Of a stretch of 64,000 nucleotides of DNA, positions 23,022 through 34,084 are shown piece by piece. Source of the stretch: Cunninghamia lanceolata (lineage: Eukaryota; Streptophyta; Pinopsida; Cupressales; Cupressaceae); assembly GCA_027924645.1 (NCBI GenBank), contig BSBN01001198.1, positions 558,001 to 622,000 on the forward strand. Direction: 5' to 3'. Position 1 is the stretch's first letter, and every line of letters begins with the position of its first letter. The notes under the pieces are model-generated. The model was not told the origin of the DNA, did no database searches, and saw only the letters and a program-made list of their open reading frames with translations. Made by a program: the position numbers and the translations under genes.

Positions 23022-23470
23022 ACAAAGCCAGAACTACATATCATCTGATCTTAATCTTAATGTACCTTGATCCTAGGGATATGGGTATGTAGGCAGTTTG
23101 GAATACGAAGTATCCAGTACTTAGGTACATAAGATATCACCATCTCCCCTCACATCATCCTATCTTACATCATCAAACAAAACAAGAACTACATATCATT
23201 TTCTCAATCTTAAAGTACCTTGATCCCATGGATATGGGTATGTAGGCAGTCTGGAATACGAAGGAAGTTTCCAGTACTCAAGTACATAAAATATCATCAT
23301 TTCACCTACCTAATCTCAAACACCTTGACCCATCTCATCACCCTACACATAACTACATATTATCAGATTCATCTTTCATCGTAATGTGACTTGATCCCGT
23401 GGATACAGGGTATGTAGGCAGTCTAGAATACAAAGAAAGTTTCCAGTACTCAAGCACATATGATTCATCA
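23022..23470 (+). repeat. Three ~150-170 bp repeats in Tat 3' region
   Basis: The unit core CTTGATCCxxxGGATAxxGGTATGTAGGCAGT, with an AGTTTCCAGTACTCAAGxACAT segment, occurs near 23068, 23217 and 23389. An ACTACATATCAT stretch precedes each one. Spacings are about 149 and 172 bp. Confidence 0.85.
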
Positions 23471-24020
23471 TTCTTCACCCATCTCAATCCATTGACATTC
23501 CATCTTTCTAGATCTTTTATTTATCACAATTCATCCATCCACCTAGACTTGACTAACTCAAGTAGCAAAACAAAAAAATACACATTCTTTCCAAGCAAAA
23601 ATCCTTAACCAACCTGAAGCAAAGAAACCTACTTGCAGAGCCATATGTTATCCTACATTACAATGCCACCATCTACTACATCAATCAACTTATCTTATCA
23701 ACAGATCAACACCCTTTAACAGATATATCGTTCCTACAATAAGGTTGTTATCTATCCTATCTACCCAACCAATCTAATATATTCTAAGCAACCTCTTTGG
23801 CAAGAGAATATGTTGATTGTATGTTTACTTTGTAAGTCAGTCAATTTACTTTTTTGGTTTATCTTTTTGTTCCTTTTCCCATTACCTATTCAAGACTACC
23901 TTGATTTATCTATGTCTTGGTATGTTGCGATGCAGTACGGATTAGAGGCATAGTCATTGCTTTTGTGTGCCATGTTTGAGGAATGATCTTTTATCTTCCT
24001 TAGCATCATATTTATCTTGT

Positions 24021-24212
24021 GTGTGTGTTACAACCTAGCATCTTACATATTAAATATACTTTTTGCATTTATGTATTAAAGTTTATTATATGTTCAAGAC
24101 TATGGCTCATTCACATGTGTGTGTTACAACCTAGCATCTTACATATTAATATGCTTCTTACATTTATGTATTGAAGTTTATTTTATGTTCAAGACTATGG
24201 CTCATTCACATT
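24021..24212 (+). repeat. ~97 bp tandem duplication in Tat 3' region
   Basis: A segment starting GTGTGTTACAACCTAGCATC and ending GACTATGGCTCATTCACAT occurs twice back to back with minor changes. Confidence 0.85.
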
Positions 24213-24812
24213 TCCAACAAGGTTATATTATGTCTAAGGGATCTAAGTTCAAACCGCTTGCTTGCAAAGTCAACATCCTCACACTAGGATATCACAGCAC
24301 CTTGGTCGCAAACTATCCATGTGCTATATAAAAAATAAGGATTGCTCTTTATAAACATTTGTGAAACCATTGCAACAAGTTATCTAAGTCCACGCATCCA
24401 TTTATCCAGATCATCATATAGTCTTTCAAGCAAAGATCGATCAATAGTCTTTCTATCATGTCCTCTTCTATCTCCACTATCTTCTATCTATCATCAACAT
24501 TTATCGATGCATATCTGCAAAACCACATGTTAGATATCACATTTCATCACATGTCATACACCATATATCATAACATCATCATGTCATAATGTCATCATAT
24601 GTCATACATCATCTTCATCTATACAGCCTCATCTTTCTCACATCAATCTTCTTGTTGAGCGTTAACCCAGTCATTTTGTCGCTTCCCTGTCTTTCCTCTC
24701 GAGGGGGCATCCTATGCTACCTACACTGGGGCATCAAAATTGGGGCATCAAAATTGTATCATGTCTTCAACAGTCGTTTTCTTTGAAGCAACGCTATAAA
24801 CTGCATTGCATC

Positions 24813-24826
24813 AAAAAGGGGCAAAA
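24813..24826 (+). promoter_or_regulatory. Polypurine tract of Tat element
   Basis: AAAAAGGGGCAAAA lies immediately before the 3' LTR start TGTAGACACCC and would prime plus-strand synthesis. Confidence 0.8.
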
Positions 24827-26044
24827 TGTAGACACCCAAAAAATGTCATTGCTTCACTTGCATTTCATCAAATCACCCGTATTTCAACAATTATTAAATA
24901 ATCTAATTATTTAATTAATTTCATCAAAGTCATCTAATTCTTCGAAATCTCCTAAATTTGACATTAATTGAATAAATTCTATTTATTTAGTTAATTTCAT
25001 CAAAATCAACTTTATTCTTCCAAAATTAAATAATCTCAATTATTTAATTAAATCATTATCATCTTCCAATTTTCAAATTCACATCAATTGAATAAATTAA
25101 TTATTTAATTAATTTATCATTTAAATCCTCTTATCTATAATTAAATAATTTTTAAATTATTTAATTAAATCAATTGTTCTTCCAAATTTAAATAAATCAT
25201 TCAAATTTATTTAAATTGAATCTCTCTTCTAAAAATAAAATAAAATCAAATATTTTATTTATCCTTCATCATGCAAAATAAATTAAATCAATTTATTTGT
25301 TTAATTTATTTAAATCTTCAAATCTATTTTATGTCTTCCATCATGCACAAACAATTAAATAAATTTATTTATTTAATTTGCTTTGTTATCTCCAAATCTT
25401 CTAAAAATAAATCTTGTTCATTATGCACACAAAATCAAATAATTTATTATTTAATTTATCTCAAATCATGTAAAAAGCAAATCGTAAGTTGAGTTAATTG
25501 ACTTAATCATTATTGTTTTTATTACCAACTCATATCTCATGTCTGTTCCATGTCTTTTATCTCAAATCAATCAATTAACTCAAACAAAAATATTTTTTAT
25601 GTGACACATGTCAGGTGCACATTCATCATGAATTCTAGATTTATCTCATCCGTTGATTCCATTGAATCATCTGGACCGTTGATTTTTTCTTCATTGAAAC
25701 CTATATAAACCCCCCTCATCTCCATAGCAAATCCTCTTCGATCATTTAAGTTTTTGCATCCATACAGCACATTGAGCATTCATCACATCGTTGAGCACAT
25801 CGACCTTTTGAGCATAAACACAATCTACATCTGCTTGTTGCAAATATGGTTTCGTAATTTGAAGAGCAATCCACATTCGACCAAGATAACAACACAGTCT
25901 AGGTGAAAGCTTTCATTGTTTTTGTGTTATTCATTGATTATTTGGTTGTTTGCTTAGATCGTTATCTTGATGTTATAGGATTGAGTTGTTGATTATTTTC
26001 ATTGTTTTGATTATCATTCAATCTTGGTTTTATTCCTATACACA
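24827..26044 (+). repeat. 3' LTR of Tat element
   Basis: The LTR is 1218 bp and aligns with 3585-4848, somewhat shorter through small deletions (one near 25520-25540). It ends TATACACA and is followed by the target copy CAGGG (26045-26049). TATA box at 25702-25709. Confidence 0.92.
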
Positions 26045-26049
26045 CAGGG

Positions 26050-26575
26050 AATTGATTATGGTGAGATTTTCTCTCCAGTTGCTAAGATAACATCCATTCA
26101 ATTTCTATTATCACTTGCTACAATGTATGATCTTGAGGTTGAGAAGTTGGATGTGAAAACAACATTCCTTCATGGTGATTTGGGGGAAGAGATTTATTTG
26201 ACATAGCCAAAGCACTCCACTAAGAAAGGTAAAGAACATTTTATTTGCATGTTGAAGAAATCTTTGTATGGTCTTAAGAAATCTCCTAGAATGTGGTACC
26301 AAAAGCTTGATTCTTTTATGCTAAGTTTAGCATTTCTAAAATCTAAATTAGATAATTGTATATACTATAAGATGGATGATGACTATATTCTCATCATTGC
26401 ATTATATGTTGATGATATGTTGTTTTTCAATAATGGGAAGAGTTTGATTTGTGAATTGAAGTCTCAACTTTCAACATACTTTGAGATGAAAGGAGAAGCT
26501 AAATACATCTTGGGGATGGAGATTAGAAGAGCTAAAGTGAACATAAAACTTTGGTTGGGTTAGAGTAAGTATATG
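26050..26575 (+). pseudogene. copia A reverse transcriptase, main part
   Basis: Directly after the Tat target copy the copia RT continues: IDYGEIFSPVAKITSI, LDVKTTFLHGDLGEEIYL, LKKSLYGLKKSPRMWYQK, then YVDDM with its Asp pair near 26410-26415, and an ILGMEI motif near 26510. Stops occur at 26204 and 26561. The order and spacing match copia RT from its second to last motif, and the missing start is at 3440-3584. Confidence 0.92.
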
Positions 26576-27375
26576 AACTCGGTGTTAGAGAGGTTTAACA
26601 TGTGATCTTACAGGTCATTGTGTGTTCCTATGACAATGGGGACAAAGTTATCATTTGAGGATTGTCCAAAGTCTCCCAATTAGATGGAGGATATGAGTAG
26701 AATACCTTATGCTAGTGTTGTTGGAAGTTTGATGTATGCCATGGTCTATACAAGACCAGACATTACCCAAGCAATGGGAGTCTTTAGTCATTTTATGGCT
26801 AATCTTGGATGAGTGCATTGGGATGCAGTGAAGAGGGTGTTCAAATATTTTTGGGGTACTTTTGAGTGTTCCATTTGTTATCATGGTTATTTTTAGGGAC
26901 CCAATGTATTCAATGTGTATTCATGGACATTTGGATTCTAATTGGGCTGGTGATAGACAATAGGAGATCCATCGGTGGATATGTTTTCACTATGTTCAGT
27001 GGTGCAATCAGTTGGATGAGTAAGTGACAAGTTTTTTTGTCCATTACAGGAGTAGAGTACATGCCAGCTACTCATGCTTGTAAGGAATCCATCTAGCTTA
27101 AGAGATTATGTTCAAATGTTGGGCTAGACATATGAGCCATTACGGTTCATTGTGATACTTAGAGTACTATATGTCTAGCAAATAATTTAACCTTTCATGC
27201 AAGGACAAAGCACATTTATGTTCAATACCATTTTATTCATGATATAGTAGAGGATGAAAGGGTGGTGCTGGAGAAGGTTGATACTTGGACGAATGTTACA
27301 GATTCACTGACAAAGTTAATGAGCATAGACAAGTTCAAGTGGTGCAATGAATCTATGGCATCTCGGCTAGGATAG
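26576..27375 (+). pseudogene. copia A RNase H (badly decayed)
   Basis: Scattered frames give the end of copia Pol: GSLMYAMVYTRPDITQAMGV near 26730-26790, HWDAVKRVFKYFWGT near 26820-26865, a GAISWMSK-like stretch near 27003, and the HARTKHI / VLEKVDT region of the RNase H end near 27200-27290. Several frameshifts and stops interrupt it. It is followed by the polypurine tract. Confidence 0.85.
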
Positions 27376-27426
27376 CAATTAGTTTTTAGTGTTGTAAGTT
27401 TCCCCTTTACTCTTGCAATGTGTTCA

Positions 27427-27439
27427 ACAAGTGGGATGA
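27427..27439 (+). promoter_or_regulatory. Polypurine tract of copia A
   Basis: ACAAGTGGGATGA lies immediately before the LTR start TGTTAGG, a placement and sequence typical of plant copia elements. Confidence 0.75.
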
Positions 27440-28279
27440 TGTTAGGAAAGGTGTATCAACCTTGCACCTAATGTTAAGATTACAAATAGTGCATTTTTAA
27501 GTTGAAAAATAGAAAAAACTCAATTTTTGGGATATAGAGTTGGTTTTTGGCCAAAAAAAAGGGTTTTTGATACTAGTTCTTTTGTACTTGTCATGTGGAC
27601 CTCTTTAAAATCTACAATTTAAAAAAAGGGGGGGCCAAATGGCCTCCCAAACCAAAAGTTATGGCCTCTGGAAGTTGGGTCTCCTATATTGGAAATGTAA
27701 AAACATCAACACATAAAAGAGTTGTAAAGGGGAGTTACACTTGTTGACCAACATGTATTAAGACATATTTGTATGGGGATAATTAAGCCAAAATGAAACA
27801 CCCAATTCTGGTGAGTGGATCTTATAACGTGAGGTTATGATAGGTGGAAGGAATATGTTATTTTTATCTTGTAGATTCATCTTGGAATTTGGGTGTTGGA
27901 TTTCCAACTAGCTATTTGGGTGCCACTATTTTGGTTGGTTTTAGATAATGGTTTTCTAATTACCATTTGATGGTTTCATGTATTGTATCTCCTATTTATT
28001 AGGTGCTTGAGATGGAGATTTTATATTGAGTTTTGCAGGTATTATGTTGTCAAAATTCCTCCAAATATCTGGTTGGTTGTACTCCTGTGAAGGATTGCTC
28101 TATAAGTGTAATGTAACTATGTTATTTATCGAATAATATGTTGAGCTACTTTGGAGTGTGGGATTTTCTTCCCAAAAGGGTTTTCCCCACGTACACATGT
28201 GTTTGGTATATTGTATATTTTATTTTTATATGTGTTTCTACTTTCTATACTTGTAAAAAAAATTGAAATTCGCACAACA
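27440..28279 (+). repeat. 3' LTR of copia A
   Basis: It starts TGTTAGGAAAGG after the polypurine tract. The end is placed at CGCACAACA (28279) from the LTR-like tail with a GGTTTTCCCCACGTA stretch near 28180, and could be off by a few bases. The 5' partner is outside the window. Confidence 0.75.
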
Positions 28280-29509
28280 CACTCCTTAGAAGTTTAATGT
28301 AGGATGTAATACCCTAGCTTTTACACTAGGACATTAACAAACAAACACGAGATGAACCATTTTTTTGCGATGCAAGTGTAACATCCACATGTCACAATTG
28401 CACTATAAGCATGAAAAATTACCCAAGTGTCACACAAAGGCACTAGAGAAAAGGTGGAATAAGACACACACTTCTCCAAAAGACAAGAACAAACAACATT
28501 AGAAAATGGCCACCAAGCCAAGCAATGTCGATAAATGACTAACAAGCCAAAGGAGGGTCAACTACGACACCTCACCGAAATGGTACAACCACGAGGATCC
28601 AAAGCACGAGGCATCCACTAAACAACCTTAAACAACATGTTGTCTAACATCAAAAGCATGAAATAACTCATATATAGAATTATAGCCATTTTCCAAAATG
28701 CTAACATACGTGCCAGATATAATAAATCCCATATGGAATGTCATGCTCATTCGACACCAACATCAAATCGGGCCAAAACCAAACATAGAAACATCAATCA
28801 TAATATGGGAACAATACATCCAATCAATAAACATAGCATAGTATAAGTATAACATACAAAATGGAGGACTCCAACATCCTCAGTTAACCATTTCCAACAC
28901 AAGATAAAGTCACAAAATGATAAATTCCATCCAAAACATGATTCATTTTCTAACCAAACGACATCATAAAAATACAATATGACGAAGGCTACTTCCCAAA
29001 CATGGAAGGATCACACTCCACTGAATAAAATATATAGAGCATAAATATACATCATAATAAACCACCTCCGAAATGGCCCCGTAGGCACATAGTAAAATAT
29101 AGTCAAATGTCTCAAAATGAACATAGAACTCATCTAGCACTAGAAAGATCTACTCGAGGACCAATGGGGAAATGTCACTTGCCACCCTACCATATTACCA
29201 TCATCAAGCACAATAGATGACTATGCCACTCTAGGCAACCCCCGAGCTACTATCATGGCCATATCACACCAATCCAAGGAACGCATAGAACACTCAAAAA
29301 AGTACAGATGTCTCATACACATCACTCACCCAAGAGTCACAAGATGGAATCACACATAAGTACAATTAGGTAACTCTCACATAACTAGTACTCACAAAGC
29401 ACATACAATTACTCACACCACAAAGAGCATAAATGCAACATATGGCACACATGACAATCAATGCACAAGAAAGGATAATATTCAACAACATAAATATCAA
29501 TAATAGTAT

Positions 29510-29820
29510 CACTACTCTCATATGAGCCTCAAGGTAAGCATGTCACCACTCACATAGGATTCTCAAGGTAAGGATGTTCTACTCTCATAGGAGCCTCAAG
29601 GTTAGGATGTTCCACTCTCATAGTAGCCTCAATGTTAGGATGCCACCACTTACGCACGGAGCCTCAAGGTGCCCATCTGCCACTCACACATAAGAGCCTC
29701 AAGGTTCACGTCCTCAACTCACAAATAAGAGCCTCAAGGTACACGTCTGCCACTTACACATAAGAGCCTCAAGATGTACATCCACCACTCACACATGAGA
29801 GACATAAGGTGTACAACAAC
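29510..29820 (+). repeat. ~35-40 bp tandem repeat array, about 9 units
   Basis: Units of the form CCACTCACACATAAGAGCC followed by TCAAGGT and a short variable tail recur about nine times with spacing of roughly 33-40 bases. No translation of it looks protein-like. Confidence 0.82.
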
Positions 29821-30194
29821 CATTCTATACATTCAAAGTAGGCTCAAGGTCCACTTCTTCAGTGCATTCCTTGCATCCAATATCGTCCAATGAGTTGGGG
29901 ACTATCCAACCCTCACAAGCAAGGGCTTCCTCCTTCAAGGAACCTGAAAATAGAAAAAGAGTATTTTACCCCTGAAGGCATGCTTCCCAATGAACTACAA
30001 AATTAAATATATGGGAGAATACATCATTCCACATAACACACAACATTCAAAATTTCCTAAAATTCATAAAGTAAAATAAAATAATTTCCAGGAATATCTA
30101 GGGTTCACCATTGATGGATCTTGAAGCATCCTTCCCCAAACCCTTTATCCAAAAAAGTCAACTTTTGAATTACAAAGAAATACAAAATTTTGAA

Positions 30195-30440
30195 AACACC
30201 CTCTTGTTCCAAATTATCCCAACAACAATCTTTTCCACTCACATAATTTTTAAACAATTTTTGATAGGTCAAAATAGGGAAATTCATGCACTTGTCACGC
30301 TTTCCAAAAAATCTAAAAACTAAAAATACAAATATACCCTCTTGTTCCAATTCTACCCAAAAACACACTTTTAACAAAACATTTCATTTTTAGAAAATTT
30401 TAACAAGATTTGGGTAGGAAATTCAATTTTTCAAAAATGA
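30195..30440 (+). repeat. Pair of diverged ~140 bp repeats
   Basis: A segment starting ACCCTCTTGTTCCAA, followed by a TTAAACAATTTTTGATAGG-like part and a GGAAATTCA end, occurs at about 30197 and again at about 30337. The copies are well diverged. The ORFs at 30105-30377 arise from this and are not credible genes. Confidence 0.6.
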
Positions 30441-31129
30441 AATTTTCCTACGAAATAAAAATTACCAAATAAAATTAAATACACATCCAGCAAGAGAAAT
30501 ATTTGACTCAAACTGAAGGAATGGAGGAGGGGAATCTTTTTCATTGTTACCATGATCTGATCCAACCAAGCAATCTTTCCTATGAGCAAATCAATTTTCT
30601 TTCAAAAGAGGGTTTCCAAAACTCCATATTTGCTCTCCATTCCAAACTATTCATAATCAAAATAAAATAACACCTTTTTCATAAAATATCTCCCATTTTC
30701 AAAAATATCTAAACCCTTTATTCTTTTCCACATTCAAAATCACTCTTGAAACAAATATTTCTTTTCAACTAGAAATTAATCCATTTCCCTACAACACAGT
30801 AGAGTAATGCCTTTCACAATTAAATAATACATACCTCGATAAATAAATAATTCCTTTCCTACGGAATAATTCTAACTTTGCAATTAGAATTCATTTCACC
30901 CCAAACACATTATTTTAAAAATGCATTTAAATAAAATACAATGCCTTTTCAAAATTAAACACTTGACAACTCAATTAAATTAGTTAAATTGCCTTTCCTC
31001 TACACTAGGAAATAAAAGCATAATTAACAATTTTGAAAACACCATAAGATATTTCGCACATACCATGCACATGCAAAATCACACAAGCGATAAATCAAAC
31101 ACACCCAAGAAGACATTCACAGGTCTGTC

Positions 31130-32087
31130 ACAAGGGGAATCTAGAATCGTAAGTGATTTGGATGAGGTTTTCACTAGTTTTAACAACACAAGGACCATGA
31201 GGTGAGATGACCAAGTCTCCCATGTCATCTACTCCACATTTCACTCTGTAGACTAGGGAAAATGGGATTACAGACCTTTATCATCAATTAGCAACCACAA
31301 ACTATCAAATGCAAGCTAACATGCCCTAATCCAACAATGGATCACAAATAGACATAAGCAATCACAATAAATAACAACTATGACTAAATTCCTATGCTAA
31401 ACTTGGCTCTCCTCCATTGCTCTTCTTGACCTTGCTCTAATTTTTGCTCTCAAATTTGCAAACATGCAACATTCATGAGAAGCTCAATGACAATTGCAAC
31501 AAAATCTTGAAGATAATGACTGTGGTTGTACTTGAAATGTGGGTGAAGGGCTTCTTTTATAGAAGGCTTGATTCAAATGAAGGGTGAGGATTGAGTGTTG
31601 ACTTTGAGTGATATGAATGGTGGATATTGAGTAGGGTTTCCCTCTCACAAGAGGACAAGAGTGAATATTTTTATTTGAATAAATGATGAGGTGGGAATGC
31701 CTTGATTGAATAAACTATGCAAATTATTTAATTAATTTGAAATGAGAAATGAGTGGGAAACTTTAATTAAATAAATATGTTTTATTTAATTAAAGGTGGG
31801 AGCTAAATTTAAATAAATGTTTTATTTATTCAAATTAATTGGATGATGGAGACATAAGATAATGAATAATTAAATAATTAAAAATAATTATTTAATTATA
31901 GAGGAAAATAGAGGAAATACAGATAAATAATTAAATAAATAAAAATTATTTAATTATAGATTATAAAATAGGAAAATGAATTAATTAAATAATTAAGGAT
32001 TATTTAATTAATAGAAGAATGTGGAATTAGGGAGAAATCGATTTGAAAATGATGCTTGTAGGCTCAGGACATTTTTAAGTGTCTACA
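31130..32087 (-). repeat. LTR-like fragment related to the Tat LTR
   Basis: Read on the minus strand from 32087 it begins TGTAGACACTTAAAAATGTC, matching the start of the Tat LTR. AT-rich ATTTAATTAA palindromes follow (32030-31690), then a TATAAAAG box (about 31553-31562). This is the same order as in the Tat LTR. The far end is uncertain and no target copy was found. No polypurine tract precedes it, so it is a 5' or solo LTR. Confidence 0.6.
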
Positions 32088-32623
32088 CGCTCATTGGTCA
32101 ATACCTATAATTTCCTGCACACTCAAAGCAACGTTACACACATCTGCCCAAAACGTAACAATAGATGAAGCAATGATATAAATTACGTACAAAAAATATT
32201 AATCATTTAAAATGCACATTTCAATTAAATCAAGTATTCTAAAATTACGATCAGTATGCAATTAATCATCTAACATAATCATACTGAAGGAATTTGATCT
32301 ACCCACCCAACATACTATTTAAATGAAAATAGCGAAGCTGAAGCTCCAATAATATAATAATACATAACATGACCTCACTAGAAACTCCTCAATGGTCATA
32401 CAAAACATCTCATAAAGCATCTAGACTACACCATCAAAACACCTTGATGGAAACAACCTCATCAGCAAGATCAATGCAACGATGCCAAATCATGAGAACA
32501 CACAATTCTCTAAATAAATAATCAATAGCATATCTCATAAGGATCCAATAATAGGATCTATGCACAAATAACCATCTATTGCACACAACGACAAGGGTCA
32601 ACATAGGTGGGTATTACATAGGA

Positions 32624-32823
32624 ATCATTTCCATGTACCTTGCTTCATTTCAATTATTACCTTATTGTTTCCATCATATCATCAACATATAAAACAATAA
32701 TTAAAATGTTATCATCAACTTGTTTGTAGTGCACATAGTGATCAACTTTACTCCTAACAAAACCTAGTTCTAACACATATGCATCAAACTTTTGATTCAC
32801 ATACACAATGACTACTTCAAATA
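32624..32823 (-). pseudogene. copia B reverse transcriptase, catalytic part
   Basis: On the minus strand the frame from 32823 gives QKFDAYVLELGFVRSKVDH, then ILIIVLYVDDM with the Asp pair at about 32676-32681. A small deletion follows, with NNKVIIEMK in another frame. This is the copia RT active site and its flanks. The upstream part of the same RT is at 39377-39692, and the join falls at the 5-bp target copy. Confidence 0.85.
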
Positions 32824-34071
32824 TGTAACGTCAGAAAATATCCCCTTGGGGGCTTTTCCCTCTTAAGGTTTAGCTCTCGGGTCTTTTGCATGCATTTAGG
32901 ACATCTTAGTTTATAATTTGGCATCCCGATGGAATGAGCCCTAGGTAACATGACAAATGGGACCTAGGAGGACCCCTTGAGCTGTACCCTGCCCAAAATA
33001 GGGGAGGAGGACTTGGGCACCCGTGCCCTAGTCCTGCCCTATTTTGGGGCAGCCCCAATCTCAGGGTGTCAGTTTATGACCGTTATTTGGGTCCTTTGCC
33101 AACACGGTAAGTTTGAATTATGAAAATATTGGCAGGAGTGTTTGTAGTTGCAAATATAAGCATGTTTAGGCATTCATTTGTAAACTAGATGGCAATTTTG
33201 ATGTTCAAGTGTTCTCAAGGTGATCCAAGGCTTTCATTGTGTTGCAAGAGTAGACTTGTGTGGTTTGTGTGTTTGTATTTGCATATTTGAGCATCAATTT
33301 CCTCATGGAATGAAGAGCATCTTCCTCCCATGAGAGATTCACTACAAGGTGACATTGTAATGTGTTTTCATCATCAATTCCTTTGTTTTTTGCCTCTGCC
33401 TCACAAGGGCACACACTCTCTATATAACAATGGTGTTCAGAGACTTAAGTGTCCTCTGGGGCTTGACTGAGGCAATCCTCTAAACACCACAACCCCCTCC
33501 CAAAGTCTTGTGATTGCAGGTTACAGGTGTCGCATTTGGGAAGAGTGAAGTTGCGAGAAGGATTGGCAAACATCAAGGATTCAGGATCCGAAGAGAAGCA
33601 GGACATCGGAGCATTTCCAGGACTTGGGCGCTTGCACTAGTGTCCTCCGTAGACAAATTTTTGAAAACAGAAGTTAAAGGGTTGGTCAGTGTTAGAAGGA
33701 GGTCTAGATCCTGCGAAGAAACTGGTACCTTGGACTTGGGTACCCGCACCTTAGTCCTCGACTGTTCTCCCTCAGAACCTCAAAAATAGGTACTTTGTGA
33801 TTTGCTATTTTACTCCCATCTGCAAGAGCTTTTTCTGTTATTCGTCAGTTTATTGTCGTATTTGCATAATTAGGGTTTTAATGGTCAATTGAGCATAAGA
33901 GAAGAGAAATTGGTAATTAAATTCTCTAATCCAAGTTTCCCTACATCTCACAATGATCTAGGGTATGATAGTGAATTGCCACTTGACCCTAGATCCTTGA
34001 ATGTAAAGTGGAAAGGCAGATTTAAACATCAAAACACTAAAACATTAACAAATCCAATTTTCCACTAAACA
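32824..34071 (+). repeat. 5' LTR of element T
   Basis: The LTR is 1248 bp. It contains an imperfect hairpin at 33009-33034 and two further related motifs near 33622 and 33735. ORFs at 33205-33414 and 33514-33789 are within the LTR and not genes. Confidence 0.92.
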
Positions 34072-34073
34072 TT

Positions 34074-34084
34074 TTGGTGAACCT
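34074..34084 (+). promoter_or_regulatory. Putative primer binding site of element T
   Basis: TTGGTGAACCT lies two bases after the LTR end, where a tRNA primer site is expected. The tRNA is not assigned. Confidence 0.5.

Larger units (their letters stand above)
22241..24826 (+). other. Long 3' non-coding region of Tat element with several repeats
   Basis: About 2.6 kb between integrase and 3' LTR with no credible gene. It holds paired GTGAAAACxTxGTAAAxAGG units (22300-22360), TTATCCTATGTCAA-like low-complexity repeats (22500-22690), three ~150-170-bp units (23022-23470), a ~97-bp tandem pair (24021-24212) and a 17-bp pair near 24730-24760. Short ORFs here look accidental. Confidence 0.7.
3585..26044 (+). 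mobile_element. Tat-type Ty3/gypsy retrotransposon inserted in copia A RT
   Basis: Two LTRs starting TGTAGACACCC and ending TATACACA (3585-4848, 24827-26044) enclose about 20 kb, of which 7.4 kb is a later chromovirus. GAGGG precedes the 5' LTR and CAGGG follows the 3' LTR, a 5-bp duplication with one change. The order gag, protease, RT, RNase H, second (archaeal-type) RNase H, integrase is that of the Tat group, and the dual RNase H is its hallmark. It has an unusually long leader (about 2 kb) and 3' non-coding region (about 2.6 kb). All ORFs are broken. Confidence 0.92.
1..28279 (+). mobile_element. Ty1/copia retrotransposon A, 5' end off window, split by two insertions
   Basis: Three separated coding pieces fall in copia order: integrase tail (1-245), linker and start of RT (3142-3584), then RT and RNase H (26050-27375). 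A polypurine tract and 3' LTR (27440-28279) follow. Removing the elements at 246-3141 and 3585-26044 with one copy of each target duplication brings the coding pieces back into register, which shows they are one element. The 5' LTR, gag and protease lie before the window. All pieces carry stops, so this copy cannot be autonomous. Confidence 0.88.
28305..32618. mobile_element. 4.3-kb non-coding unit with inverted ends, TSD TAGGA
   Basis: The left end is TGTAATACCC and the right end GGGTATTACA, a perfect 10-bp inverted pair. TAGGA flanks both sides (28300-28304, 32619-32623). TG...CA ends with a 5-bp target copy are what LTR elements leave, yet I found no internal LTR pair, no primer site and no gag or pol. 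It is best read as a large solo LTR, or a non-coding retroelement, containing a later LTR-like insertion (ends at 32087). Its insertion site appears to be in copia B. Confidence 0.72.

Noticed and set aside
3585..26044. Endogenous pararetrovirus as an explanation for the RT/RNase H block
   Set aside because: There are true LTRs, a 5-bp target copy and an integrase after RNase H; no movement-protein domain was seen.
29510..29820. CRISPR-like appearance of the 35-40 bp repeat array
   Set aside because: Plant nuclear context, units grade into their tails with no unique spacers, and no cas genes.
30105..30377. Overlapping ORFs of 90 (minus) and 70 (plus) codons
   Set aside because: They sit in a diverged AT-rich direct repeat; no conserved motif, and opposite-strand overlap.
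28305..32618. Reading the 4.3-kb unit as a DNA transposon because of its 10-bp inverted ends
   Set aside because: TG...CA ends with a 5-bp target copy are standard for LTR sequences, and no transposase is present. A non-autonomous DNA transposon is not excluded but is less likely.
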